DNA of 64,000 bases from Mucilaginibacter sp. UR6-11. GTDB taxonomy: Bacteria > Bacteroidota > Bacteroidia > Sphingobacteriales > Sphingobacteriaceae. Location of the stretch: the NCBI RefSeq assembly GCF_020880695.1, contig NZ_JAJIWO010000001.1:372001-436000 (forward strand). The letters are read 5' to 3'. The notes beneath the pieces were generated by a model. The model was not told where the DNA came from, searched no databases, and was given only the letters and a program-made list of their open reading frames with translations. Position 1 is the first letter of the stretch. Each line of letters opens with the position of its first letter. This document shows positions 42,809 to 50,485 of this stretch, in pieces. The position numbers and the translations under genes are program-made.

Positions 42809-42841
42809 AAAAAAAGCGGTTCTGGTCTCAGAGCCGTTTTT
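42809..42841 (-). terminator. Terminator-like hairpin between fecR and susC
   Basis: On the minus strand the stem is AGAGCCGT (42830-42837) with GCGGTTCT (42816-42823), including one G-U pair, with seven T residues immediately after. It begins within a few bases of the fecR stop and lies 73 bases before the susC start. It would stop or limit read-through from sigma-fecR into susCD. Confidence 0.75.
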
Positions 42842-42843
42842 AG

Positions 42844-43779
42844 CTAATAGAGGATTATATCATTCCCCTCCTTTCTGAATTTTGTATGATGCAACTGGCT
42901 AATGATTTTAAGCAGTTGGCTGGCCGGCATTTGTCGTGAAACGCGCAGGCTAAAATGATATTTCTGGATTCGTTTGTCCCGGGTTTGAATGTTCAGGCCA
43001 AGCATATTTTTGATTACTAACGAAAGTTCGTTAAAGTTGGCCTCCTGTAAATCTGCATAACCCTGTTTCCAGCTTTGGGCGTGATCTGTCGCTACAGTTT
43101 GCTGGCTGCAGCTATTGGTTAAAGCGTCATAACTTAACTGCTGTCCCGGCAGTAACATACCGAGCGTATGGCCGTTTTGAGTGACACCAACTTTTCCGGT
43201 TGCCACTGAAACGATAACAGAAGTTAATTTTTTATAATTTCTGATATTAAATGAGGTTCCAAGCACCTGTACGTTGACATGGCCGGCATGCACAATAAAA
43301 GGATGTTGCCGATCCTTCTGTACTTCGAAGAAGCCTTCTCCTTCAATCAACTCTATTTCACGAAGCTTTCCTTCAAAGGCAACAGGCACCTGTATCCGGC
43401 TGGCTGCATTCAGCCAGGCTATGGAACCGTCTGGTAAGTTAATCTTCTTAATGCCGCCGGTACCTGTTGTAACCGTGTAATAAAGCGTTCCTCCCTTTTT
43501 TGAACCGCCGTATTTCCATACCAATAAAGAGATCGTGGTGATAATCGCCACACTGGCCGCGATACGCAAAAATGAAATGGACCGTACCTGTTTTTTAACG
43601 ATGCCCGCCTCTATATTCTCACGAATAGTTTTCTCTAAAAGCCAGGCTTGCGGGTCTCTGAGTTGACGTTCATCCGCATCATAAGAGCGATACCAGGCCT
43701 CAATCAATGCGCGCTCGGTTTCATTAGCGGTGCCGTCTAAATACCGTTGTAATTTTTCTTTAAATTTATATATATCCAT
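42844..43779 (-). CDS. FecR-family anti-sigma factor
   Basis: A 311-residue inner-membrane protein. Residues about 1-65 form the cytoplasmic anti-sigma domain, one membrane segment is at about 68-87 (FLRIAASVAIITTISLLVW), and the periplasmic part has the FecR pattern INLPDGSIAWLNAASRIQVP, EGEGFFEVQKDRQHPFIVHA and VQVLGTSFNI. It ends with the DUF4974-type domain (FSLRVSRQMPASQLLKIISQ). It holds the ECF sigma factor inactive until the STN domain of SusC is occupied. It lies between the sigma gene and susC. Confidence 0.93.
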   Translation of the reverse strand: MDIYKFKEKLQRYLDGTANETERALIEAWYRSYDADERQLRDPQAWLLEKTIRENIEAGIVKKQVRSISFLRIAASVAIITTISLLVWKYGGSKKGGTLYYTVTTGTGGIKKINLPDGSIAWLNAASRIQVPVAFEGKLREIELIEGEGFFEVQKDRQHPFIVHAGHVNVQVLGTSFNIRNYKKLTSVIVSVATGKVGVTQNGHTLGMLLPGQQLSYDALTNSCSQQTVATDHAQSWKQGYADLQEANFNELSLVIKNMLGLNIQTRDKRIQKYHFSLRVSRQMPASQLLKIISQLHHTKFRKEGNDIILY

Positions 43780-43851
43780 CAGGGTTGTTTTCAGTAGTAA
43801 GTCGCTGAAAAACCCAATAGGTACTTATAATTTATATGATCTTTATGTTAA

Positions 43852-44445
43852 TTATTTGTGAAGTATGGCAATAATGATGGCCATGTAGGTCAGATGCTTT
43901 TCAGGATATTTGTGAGAAATGACGATGCGTAATCTGCGTGATACCTCGGCTATATAATTTTTTACTGTTTGGTCTGCCAATCCTAATTCGCCGGCAATTG
44001 CTTTTACCGAATGATTTTCGCTTCTTAGCTCATAAACTTTTTTTAACATTTCAGGCATTCCATCAATAGCTTGCTGTAATGTTCGCTCAAGTTCAAAATA
44101 ATCAGAAAGAGAATGGATAGAATCTTCCAGCAAATTAATGCGTTCCAACGCATTATTCAACTGCAGCTCTGTAACCTTTTTTGATCGGTAATGACTAATT
44201 ACACTTAAACGCACTGCACTTTGAAGATAATTCTCAAGAGAGGTATTAATTTTCAATGTGTCTCTACGATTCCATATTTTAATGAATATCTCCTGCACGA
44301 TATCTTTAGCAGTATCTTCATCTTTTATTCTGGCTTGCGCGGTCTGATAAAGTTTTTTCCAATAACGGCCAAACATTACATCAAAAGCGACATGGTCGTT
44401 ATTTTTAATTTGTTCAAGCAGTTCTAAGTCAGAAAAACGTTCCAT
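43852..44445 (-). CDS. ECF sigma factor of the phosphate-linked locus
   Basis: An approximately 197-residue sigma-70 family protein of the Bacteroidota ECF group with sigma-2 (AFDVMFGRYWKKLYQTA, DIVQEIFIKIWNRRDTL) and sigma-4 (MPEMLKKVYELRSENHSVKAIAGELGLADQTVKNYIAEV) regions. The open frame has a Met at 44457 and another four codons later (44445). The -7 box found at 44455-44462 overlaps the first, so the second is the likely start, with a very short leader. A long C-terminal tail ends hydrophobic (LTYMAIIIAILHK). It activates its own susCD operon with FecR. Confidence 0.9.
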   Translation of the reverse strand: MERFSDLELLEQIKNNDHVAFDVMFGRYWKKLYQTAQARIKDEDTAKDIVQEIFIKIWNRRDTLKINTSLENYLQSAVRLSVISHYRSKKVTELQLNNALERINLLEDSIHSLSDYFELERTLQQAIDGMPEMLKKVYELRSENHSVKAIAGELGLADQTVKNYIAEVSRRLRIVISHKYPEKHLTYMAIIIAILHK

Positions 44446-44454
44446 GAGGTACCG

Positions 44455-44499
44455 CAAAAGTAGCGGCCCAATGTTAAATTAACTTTAACTCTGAAATAC
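44455..44499 (-). promoter_or_regulatory. Pho-box-like promoter module, copy 1 (before the sigma operon)
   Basis: Read on the minus strand, a TTAA-rich block at 44470-44499 has TTAA units spaced 6 and 5 bases (an 11-base period), then seven bases and the box TACTTTTG (44455-44462), a perfect TAnnTTTG. The same layout with 27 of 30 identical bases recurs at 49109-49153. No -33 TTTG is present, so the block appears to take its place, as activator boxes do. Confidence 0.65.
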
Positions 44500-44581
44500 T
44501 TTCAGCTATAACTTTGCCGGCTTAAATATCCACAAGCTTTTCAGATCTTTATATTTGAAATTTGAATTCATTTGAATACCC

Positions 44582-44620
44582 AAAAAAAGGCTAAATAGTT
44601 GAACTATTTAGCCTTTTTTT
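44582..44620. terminator. Bidirectional rho-independent terminator
   Basis: GGCTAAATAG pairs with CTATTTAGCC around TTGAA, flanked by seven A and seven T residues. It lies 47 bases after the stop of the minus-strand gene at 44667 and so ends the phosphoesterase operon just before the sigma promoter. Confidence 0.92.
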
Positions 44621-44666
44621 ACAGCGGAGGATTTAATCTACCTATATTTTCAATTCGGGCGGTTAA

Positions 44667-45506
44667 CTAGCGGTGTAAATTAAATGCTACCATCGCCCTA
44701 ACCGTATATCCATTTTCAGAAGCCAACGTACCAACGTCCCTAATGGCACCTGATGCAACAACAGTACTATGTGTTGCGTAAAATACCGGGCCACCGGTAA
44801 CAGAAAACGAAAATCGCGAATTAACAGGCGCAACATTTATTGACGGGCCGATTAGTAGTTTAGCACCTCCTTCAGTTTCATCTGCCTCCCAGAATCCTTC
44901 CAGGTCCTGACCTACGGCTTCAACCCCCGCAAACAACGAGCCCACAATACGATGCTGATAACCCACACTGGTCACCAAATCAATTCCGTCACGTTTGGAA
45001 GAAAATGCTTTTTCAAACCTCAGGTTTCCGCCTATGCGCCAGGTAGGGGCATCAAAAGACGCTGTAACCCTGCTAAACATAGCACCGACGTTTGAAAAAT
45101 CGCGGTTAGCGCCAATACCTAAGCCAAAACGGGCGCCATAAGTAGTTTTCCCGCCAACAAAATCACGGATCACTTCAAACTGTTGCGCAGAGCTTGTGCC
45201 GCCATTACGGGCAAAGCCCAAATCTGCATTGGCATACAGGGTAAACCTATTACCCAGGTAACCTTTAACGGCCACTTGTTGGTCAGCACCATCATAACCA
45301 AAAACACCGGTAGTACGTTCTGCATAATTGGAAGATACGTTTACGTTCCAGTACGATTCACTGCCTGTTAAAGTATTAACAGAGAATAAAAATGGCTGCA
45401 CCGGTGTGTTTGTATTTGAAAACGAACCCTGATTAAAAGAGTTTTGTGCCTGTGCCGATAACCCTATCAGCAAAATAGCAATTGAGGTAAAAAATCTTAT
45501 TTTCAT
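44667..45506 (-). CDS. Outer-membrane beta-barrel-like protein, unassigned
   Basis: A 279-residue protein with a clear signal peptide (MKIRFFTSIAILLIGLSAQAQ). The mature part is rich in alternating hydrophobic/polar stretches and aromatic and glycine residues (SYWNVNVSSNYA, RFTLYANADLGFARNGG, TYGARFGLGIGANRD, RFSFSVTGGPVFYATHS), ending VRAMVAFNLHR with a C-terminal residue pattern of the outer-membrane beta-barrel kind. I recognise no family. It is the last of three genes in the phosphoesterase unit (23-base gap) and may be a pore or surface protein for its products. Confidence 0.6.
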   Translation of the reverse strand: MKIRFFTSIAILLIGLSAQAQNSFNQGSFSNTNTPVQPFLFSVNTLTGSESYWNVNVSSNYAERTTGVFGYDGADQQVAVKGYLGNRFTLYANADLGFARNGGTSSAQQFEVIRDFVGGKTTYGARFGLGIGANRDFSNVGAMFSRVTASFDAPTWRIGGNLRFEKAFSSKRDGIDLVTSVGYQHRIVGSLFAGVEAVGQDLEGFWEADETEGGAKLLIGPSINVAPVNSRFSFSVTGGPVFYATHSTVVASGAIRDVGTLASENGYTVRAMVAFNLHR

Positions 45507-45529
45507 GCTTGAGTGATTTTTGATTATAC

Positions 45530-46381
45530 TTAAAGCTTATTGGTGTTTATTTTGGGATTTTGACTGGCATTAACCTGGTAGGTAGCTATTTGATCATCCT
45601 TTGTAACCTCTACTATCCGGTAACCTTTATAATCAGTCCCCCAGTTGCCGCCAAAATGCGAATCAAATAAATGGGGTAATTTCCCGGTGTACCGTATCCC
45701 GTCCAGTGTATGATCGTGCCCGTGAAATACCGCTTTTATGTTTGGATAACTATGCAGTAGTTCAACAATTTCGGGGCAATCAACAAATATAGTTTTTTCT
45801 TCAGGCATCCATTGGTGCGGCGGGATATGTAATATCACAAAAACAATATTTTTAGATTTTAACTGCTCAACCGATGCCTTTAAAAAGTTGTAATCCGGGC
45901 AAACGTAGCCCCCTTTAGTATCGGCGGTGTTAGCAAATACAAAACCGATGTCGCCCTTGTCCACCAAGTATTTGTCTTCGTAACCAAATACGCTTTTCCA
46001 GATCGCTGCGTCAGCAAAATCATGATTGCCGGGAATGGTATAGTACGGAACAGGTAATTTGTCAAGGTAAGTCTCTTTTACTTTTGGTAACAGATCAGGC
46101 CGGTTGTGAACCAGATCGCCGTTAATAATAATCAGATCAAGATGGTTTTCTTTGTGCTCCTTTTTTAACCAGCTAACCAGGTCCGCATAAAACCGGTCTG
46201 AGTCTGTTTCAGGTTGGGCATAGTGGCCGTCAGACGCTATGGCAAACCTCAGTTTAAAATCACCTGCACCTGCCGGCTTATATACATGATTTACTGCAGC
46301 AAAGGTATCCACGGTTGGTAATAAGCTGATTCCTGCTAAACCGGTAAGGCCTGATCTGATAAATTTTCGTCGTTGGTTCAT
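45530..46381 (-). CDS. Secreted calcineurin-like metallophosphoesterase
   Basis: A 283-residue enzyme with a TAT-like leader (RRKFIRSGLTGLAGISLL). Metal ligands are seen in order: FAIASDGHYAQ (with the histidine of the first motif), IIINGDLVHNRPD, TIPGNHDFAD, FVILHIPPHQ and VFHGHDHTLDG. It should hydrolyse a phosphoester in the periplasm or outside. It lies between the YncE/phosphoesterase fusion upstream (33 bases) and the barrel-like protein downstream (23 bases). One of three secreted phosphatases of two different folds in this locus plus the repeat-containing one at 34737. Confidence 0.88.
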   Translation of the reverse strand: MNQRRKFIRSGLTGLAGISLLPTVDTFAAVNHVYKPAGAGDFKLRFAIASDGHYAQPETDSDRFYADLVSWLKKEHKENHLDLIIINGDLVHNRPDLLPKVKETYLDKLPVPYYTIPGNHDFADAAIWKSVFGYEDKYLVDKGDIGFVFANTADTKGGYVCPDYNFLKASVEQLKSKNIVFVILHIPPHQWMPEEKTIFVDCPEIVELLHSYPNIKAVFHGHDHTLDGIRYTGKLPHLFDSHFGGNWGTDYKGYRIVEVTKDDQIATYQVNASQNPKINTNKL

Positions 46382-46414
46382 TTGTTAAATTTGATTGCGC
46401 TAAAACAATTTTTA

Positions 46415-48859
46415 TCAATCATCGTCGTCTTTCTTTTTCTTTTCAAGGATAACAAATGCGCTCCGCTTAGGCGCAGGCATGACAGCGTTTTCTCCCTTCA
46501 CTGCTTTCCAGATAACTTCGTTCATGTCCCTGTCCGGCACTTTATCTTCATTCGCCAGGTTAAAAAACTCCGAGCGTTTACTGCTTTCATTGAAAGCCAC
46601 GTTACGGCTGTCAATACTTACCTGTGCAGGCTTAAGCTGGTAAGGGGTAAGTACAGGCTTATTGGTAAAGCATTCATAAAATGGTAAAGCGGCAGCATCA
46701 TACTGGCTCATTGGCGGCAACCCAAGTATAAGTTCAATGGTACGCAGCATGCCTGATGTTGAATACATACTATGAACAACCGCATCGCGTTTAACATAAG
46801 GCCCTATAACATACGCCGGCGACCGGTGAGCGTCAATATGATCCGGCCCTGCCTGCGCGTCGTCCTCGAGTATAAATACTACTGACTCTTTCCAGATAGG
46901 GCTTTGTGATAAATGTTCAACAATACGTCCAACAGCCAGATCATTGTCAGCAACAGAGGCGATAGGCGAATACTCTCCCCTTTTTTGACCACTGGTGTGA
47001 TCTTCGCTAATACGTAAGGTGCTTAGCTGTGGTACCGCGTTAATAGTTAGCAGCGAGTCAAAGTCGTGTATCCAGGCGTTGGCACGTACCTGATCCATAA
47101 TTTTTGTATTAAACCCCGGCGAATGCGGACTCATGTGGCCCTGTAATGATTTGATAGAAGCTTTATTGTAAGATCCAAACTCGCCATAGCTTCGATAGGT
47201 TACCCCCGCGCGCTTGCAATAATCCCAAATATACCCGTCATTGGCCCCGGATGCTGAACCGGAATAAGCCGGTCCGCGTGAACTGTAATTGGTTGGCCAG
47301 GTCTTTTCAATAATATCGGTTGCATAGGCCCCCATACTCCAGTTATGTCCGTCTTCACTAACTTCCGCATCCACATAAAAGTTGTCAAGCAATACAAACT
47401 CTTTGGCTAATGCATGCTGATTGGGCGTAATATTTTTCCCGAAAATGCATAAGGAAGTATCACCATCACCTTCGGGAACATCACCCATAACCTGGTCATA
47501 AGTGCGGTTCTCTTTTATAATGTAAAAAACATATTTAATAGGTGACTTCTCGCCAAGCTTACGCGGTATGGGGCTTCCGGTTTCGCCATCGGCCTGGACT
47601 GTCCTTTTAGGAGTAAAAGGGGTATTGGCATATACTTGTTTGGTATACGCTTTTTGTTGCTCAGGCTTTGGCCGATCAATAAAAGATAATGCGCCGTCAA
47701 ATAGTCCGCCAATATATTGTATCCTGCTGTTAGCGGTTTGTCCTACGTGCTCGCCAATATTGTTGTCCTTTAAAAATGGCTGCGGCCCTAAAGGGTTAGC
47801 TTTTGAGGTTAACCCTTTTCCGTTTGCAACAATTATTTTATTGCCCAGCGTCTTCACGTTGGTTGGATACCAGCCTGTAGGAATAAAACCCAGGCTTTGA
47901 CTATTGCCGGGTTTAGAAACATCAAATACAGCCAGGCAGTTATTATCAGCATTGGCAATGTAAAGTATTTTTTCGTCGGCAGACAGCGCGACGCCATTGG
48001 TTGTGGAGCCCGCCAGTTTGGTTGGGTATAAAACGGTCGAAATAGTTTCCGTCAGCTTATTGGTTTTAGTATCTATTATAGAAACAGTATTATCATTAGC
48101 GTTGGCTACGAACAGACGGCTGCCATTTTTATTTAACAGCAGTTCGTTTGGATGGTGGCCCGAATAAATAGTAGCAGTTATTGCGCCGGTAAGTGTGTTG
48201 TAAACCGCTACGCCGGTACCGCCCCATAAAGAGATATATAGCGTCCTTTCATCCGGCGATAAAAGGCAATCATAAGCTATGGTTGGCAACTGCAATTTAC
48301 TGACAACCTTCCTGGTGGCAGGCTCAACAACATATAGGCAACTATCACCTTTAGTAACAGCATATAATCTCGAATTACTTTTATTGGTGACCAAACCTGT
48401 CGGACAGATAGCTTTCCTTGGCCAGGGTAGCCCAAGCCTGATGGTATCGGCCACACCTAACTGATTGTGCCGCACCGGAAAATCAAGCAGCCAGTTATCA
48501 TAACCGCCGGATACATATAAATGGGCTTCGTCATGACTGAAAGCAAGACCGTACCATGATTTTTTCAATACTTTTTCATCAAGTATCTTTTCGCTCCCGG
48601 GATCAACAAGCTGAATGGATTGGTTACTTTGCCCGTTATTGGTAACCGCAAGCAATTTGCCGCTAAGGCTTAACTGCATATTAAGCGGCAGATCGCCTAA
48701 TGGAAGTTGTCGCCCGGCAGGGCTTAGTTTCCAGCCGTTGGGTAAAAGTACCTGATTAGTATGCGCTATTTTGCCGGGCACCTGTGCATGGGCATTCCAG
48801 AAAACAAAAATTAAAGCCGCTGTACACAATAACTTCAATTTAAAAATCATTTTTTCCAT
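46415..48859 (-). CDS. YncE-type beta-propeller fused to an alkaline-phosphatase-superfamily phosphoesterase
   Basis: An 814-residue secreted protein. The first 400 residues or so read as a YVTN/YncE beta-propeller (repeats such as AVTNNGQSNQSIQLVDPG, VYNTLTGAITATIYSGHHPN, IIDTKTNKLTETISTVLYP). From about 440 there is a phosphoesterase-family catalytic domain (YVFYIIKENRTYDQVMGD, DGHNWSMGAYA, HRSPAYVIGPYVKR, LRTIELILGLPPMSQYDAAA), related to bacterial phospholipase C / acid phosphatase-type enzymes. It ends in a run of Lys then Asp. It has a Pho-like promoter about 250 bases upstream and starts a three-gene unit. The fused propeller may bind substrate or the cell surface. Confidence 0.85.
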   Translation of the reverse strand: MEKMIFKLKLLCTAALIFVFWNAHAQVPGKIAHTNQVLLPNGWKLSPAGRQLPLGDLPLNMQLSLSGKLLAVTNNGQSNQSIQLVDPGSEKILDEKVLKKSWYGLAFSHDEAHLYVSGGYDNWLLDFPVRHNQLGVADTIRLGLPWPRKAICPTGLVTNKSNSRLYAVTKGDSCLYVVEPATRKVVSKLQLPTIAYDCLLSPDERTLYISLWGGTGVAVYNTLTGAITATIYSGHHPNELLLNKNGSRLFVANANDNTVSIIDTKTNKLTETISTVLYPTKLAGSTTNGVALSADEKILYIANADNNCLAVFDVSKPGNSQSLGFIPTGWYPTNVKTLGNKIIVANGKGLTSKANPLGPQPFLKDNNIGEHVGQTANSRIQYIGGLFDGALSFIDRPKPEQQKAYTKQVYANTPFTPKRTVQADGETGSPIPRKLGEKSPIKYVFYIIKENRTYDQVMGDVPEGDGDTSLCIFGKNITPNQHALAKEFVLLDNFYVDAEVSEDGHNWSMGAYATDIIEKTWPTNYSSRGPAYSGSASGANDGYIWDYCKRAGVTYRSYGEFGSYNKASIKSLQGHMSPHSPGFNTKIMDQVRANAWIHDFDSLLTINAVPQLSTLRISEDHTSGQKRGEYSPIASVADNDLAVGRIVEHLSQSPIWKESVVFILEDDAQAGPDHIDAHRSPAYVIGPYVKRDAVVHSMYSTSGMLRTIELILGLPPMSQYDAAALPFYECFTNKPVLTPYQLKPAQVSIDSRNVAFNESSKRSEFFNLANEDKVPDRDMNEVIWKAVKGENAVMPAPKRSAFVILEKKKKDDDD

Positions 48860-49108
48860 ATATATCTTTGATATTCTCAGCTAAACGTTACAATCATCAT
48901 TAAGCTTTTTATTTTATTCTGATCAGCATAACCTACACCTTATCAAATGTAGTTATCTGTATGTGCATTTTAAAAGTTTTATAATGTATAATCTCATTGT
49001 TGGATCATACAAGGTTTACATTTAGCTAAACTGAACAAAAATTTATATGTTAATATCCAAGAGTTTACCCCGGGTTAGTATATTCCAGACAATTTTATGG
49101 GGTACCGG

Positions 49109-49153
49109 CAAATTTAACTGCCTAATGTTAAATTAATTTTAATTCTGGAATAC
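49109..49153 (-). promoter_or_regulatory. Pho-box-like promoter module, copy 2 (before the YncE/phosphoesterase operon)
   Basis: A TTAA-rich block at 49124-49153 matches copy 1 at 27 of 30 positions. Seven bases further on the minus strand is TAAATTTG (49109-49116), again a perfect TAnnTTTG, followed in both copies by GC and then GGTACC. It would start a transcript near 49105 with an untranslated leader of about 245 bases. The spacer 48860-49368 holds nothing else supportable on the minus side. Confidence 0.65.
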
Positions 49154-49322
49154 CTGTGGTTTTTTATAAAACCACATCCGATCCAAAAATCTTAATTGGT
49201 TAACTACTTCGGATTTAAAACAATCACGGCATAATATTAGTAGTTAAGCACTGAGTTGCTTTGACAGTAATCATGAATATGTTAAAAACTGTTAAATAAG
49301 CTCTTTTTCATGGTAACTACAG

Positions 49323-49353
49323 AATGTTACTGTAAAATTGCTGTTGTAACATT
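49323..49353 (+). promoter_or_regulatory. Inverted repeat just upstream of the Rieske operon
   Basis: AATGTTAC (49323-49330) and GTAACATT (49346-49353) are a perfect 8-bp inverted repeat with a 15-base centre, 15 bases before the ATG at 49369. It could be an operator or an mRNA hairpin in the leader. Confidence 0.55.
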
Positions 49354-49368
49354 TAAAATAACTAAGTT

Positions 49369-49791
49369 ATGGATAGGAAGGATTTTCTGGCTGCAGTGGG
49401 AGTTAGCGCCGCTACATTAACGGCGATTAGCTGTGCAGGATGTAAAAAAAGCTCTTCTTCAGGTAATTCAATAACAGGCCCAACCGGAGTTAATTTTACT
49501 TTAGATTTAACTTTAGCCAGCAATGCCGCATTGTTAAACAATGGCGGCTATCTTGCAATCAATGAAGTGCTGGTTGCCCGTACTACTGCCGGGGCTTATG
49601 TCGCGGTTCAACAATCATGCACCCATGAAAGCTATCCACTGATCTACCAGGCTAATTCGCACCAGTTTTATTGCAATAACCATGGCTCGGCATTTACCGA
49701 ATCTGGTGCAGTTCTTAACTCGCCGGCCAACCGCAACCTTACCGTTTATAATACGGCGTTAAACGGCACGTCTTTAAGAATTTACTCTTAA
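49369..49791 (+). CDS. Rieske [2Fe-2S] lipoprotein
   Basis: A 140-residue protein with a leader ending in a cysteine-rich stretch (ISCAGCKK, Cys22 or Cys25 as lipobox). The Rieske cluster ligands are CTH at residues 84-86 and CNNH at 102-105, with the interval and GSAF that are typical of ferredoxin-type Rieske domains in Bacteroidota operons with DUF4266 and ApbE. It should carry electrons in the periplasm. It starts the five-gene plus-strand operon and has an inverted repeat just upstream. The partner donor is not visible. Confidence 0.85.
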   Translation: MDRKDFLAAVGVSAATLTAISCAGCKKSSSSGNSITGPTGVNFTLDLTLASNAALLNNGGYLAINEVLVARTTAGAYVAVQQSCTHESYPLIYQANSHQFYCNNHGSAFTESGAVLNSPANRNLTVYNTALNGTSLRIYS

Positions 49792-49802
49792 AAATTATCA
49801 GT

Positions 49803-50240
49803 ATGAAATTATTTATTATTTCCCTCTTTATAAGTCTCATTACAAATATTACTTGGCTCGGAGACTTCAATGAGGCAACCCACGAGGCGGCAAAATCACA
49901 TAAATTAATTTTGATCAACTTTTCAGGTTCGGATTGGTGCGGCCCTTGTATCAGAGAACGCAAAGAAATTTTGGAAAACGAAGTTTTTGAAAACTACGCC
50001 GCTGATCACTTAATATTGGTAAGGGCCGATTTTCCAAGACAGAAAAAAAATCAGTTAACTAAAGAACAAACCAGGCTAAACGAAGCTTTGGCAGACAAAT
50101 ACAACCCTGATGGAAAATTTCCTTATACCCTTTTGGTTGACGAGCATGGCAAGGTATTAAAAGACTGGGATGGTTTTCCTAATGAATCGCCGGAAAAATT
50201 TGTTGCCCAAATTGCGGCGGTTATTAATGGTACTAAGTAA
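49803..50240 (+). CDS. Thioredoxin-fold periplasmic protein
   Basis: A 145-residue protein with an N-terminal hydrophobic signal. The redox motif SDWCGPCIRER places CxxC at residues 46 and 49, in the layout typical of thioredoxin-like proteins with an extended helix after the active site, and KFPYTLLVDEHGKVL is the cis-Pro region. Members of this type reduce or protect cysteines in exported proteins. It follows the Rieske gene by 11 bases. The downstream DUF4266 lipoprotein is cysteine rich and is a possible client. Confidence 0.85.
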   Translation: MKLFIISLFISLITNITWLGDFNEATHEAAKSHKLILINFSGSDWCGPCIRERKEILENEVFENYAADHLILVRADFPRQKKNQLTKEQTRLNEALADKYNPDGKFPYTLLVDEHGKVLKDWDGFPNESPEKFVAQIAAVINGTK

Positions 50241-50246
50241 AACACG

Positions 50247-50474
50247 ATGAAAAAGATACCCCTGATAAAACTATTATTGCTTGGCATTTGTACTACCAGC
50301 GCCTTAGCGTCATGTTCAAGTGTTAAAGCTTATCAAAAAAATCGTCTTAATGATTCAGAAATGGATTTAACAGCACGAAAATCACAAAAGTTTGAGCAAA
50401 GCTTTCAATTATACCGCGAAGGCGGTTCCGGAGCAAATGGTGGAAAAAGTGGCGGTGGCTGCGGCTGTAATTAG
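50247..50474 (+). CDS. DUF4266 small lipoprotein
   Basis: A 75-residue lipoprotein. The lipobox is LASC (Cys23). The middle has NRLNDSEMDLTARKSQKFEQSF, and the C terminus is GGSGANGGKSGGGCGCN, with a Gly-rich stretch and two cysteines. DUF4266 proteins occur next to DUF3570 and ApbE in many Bacteroidota. The cysteine tail may bind a metal or be handled by the thioredoxin-like protein; it may also be the substrate of the ApbE flavin transferase, but no perfect ApbE acceptor motif is seen. Six bases after the thioredoxin gene. Confidence 0.85.
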   Translation: MKKIPLIKLLLLGICTTSALASCSSVKAYQKNRLNDSEMDLTARKSQKFEQSFQLYREGGSGANGGKSGGGCGCN

Positions 50475-50485
50475 AAACTGATAAC

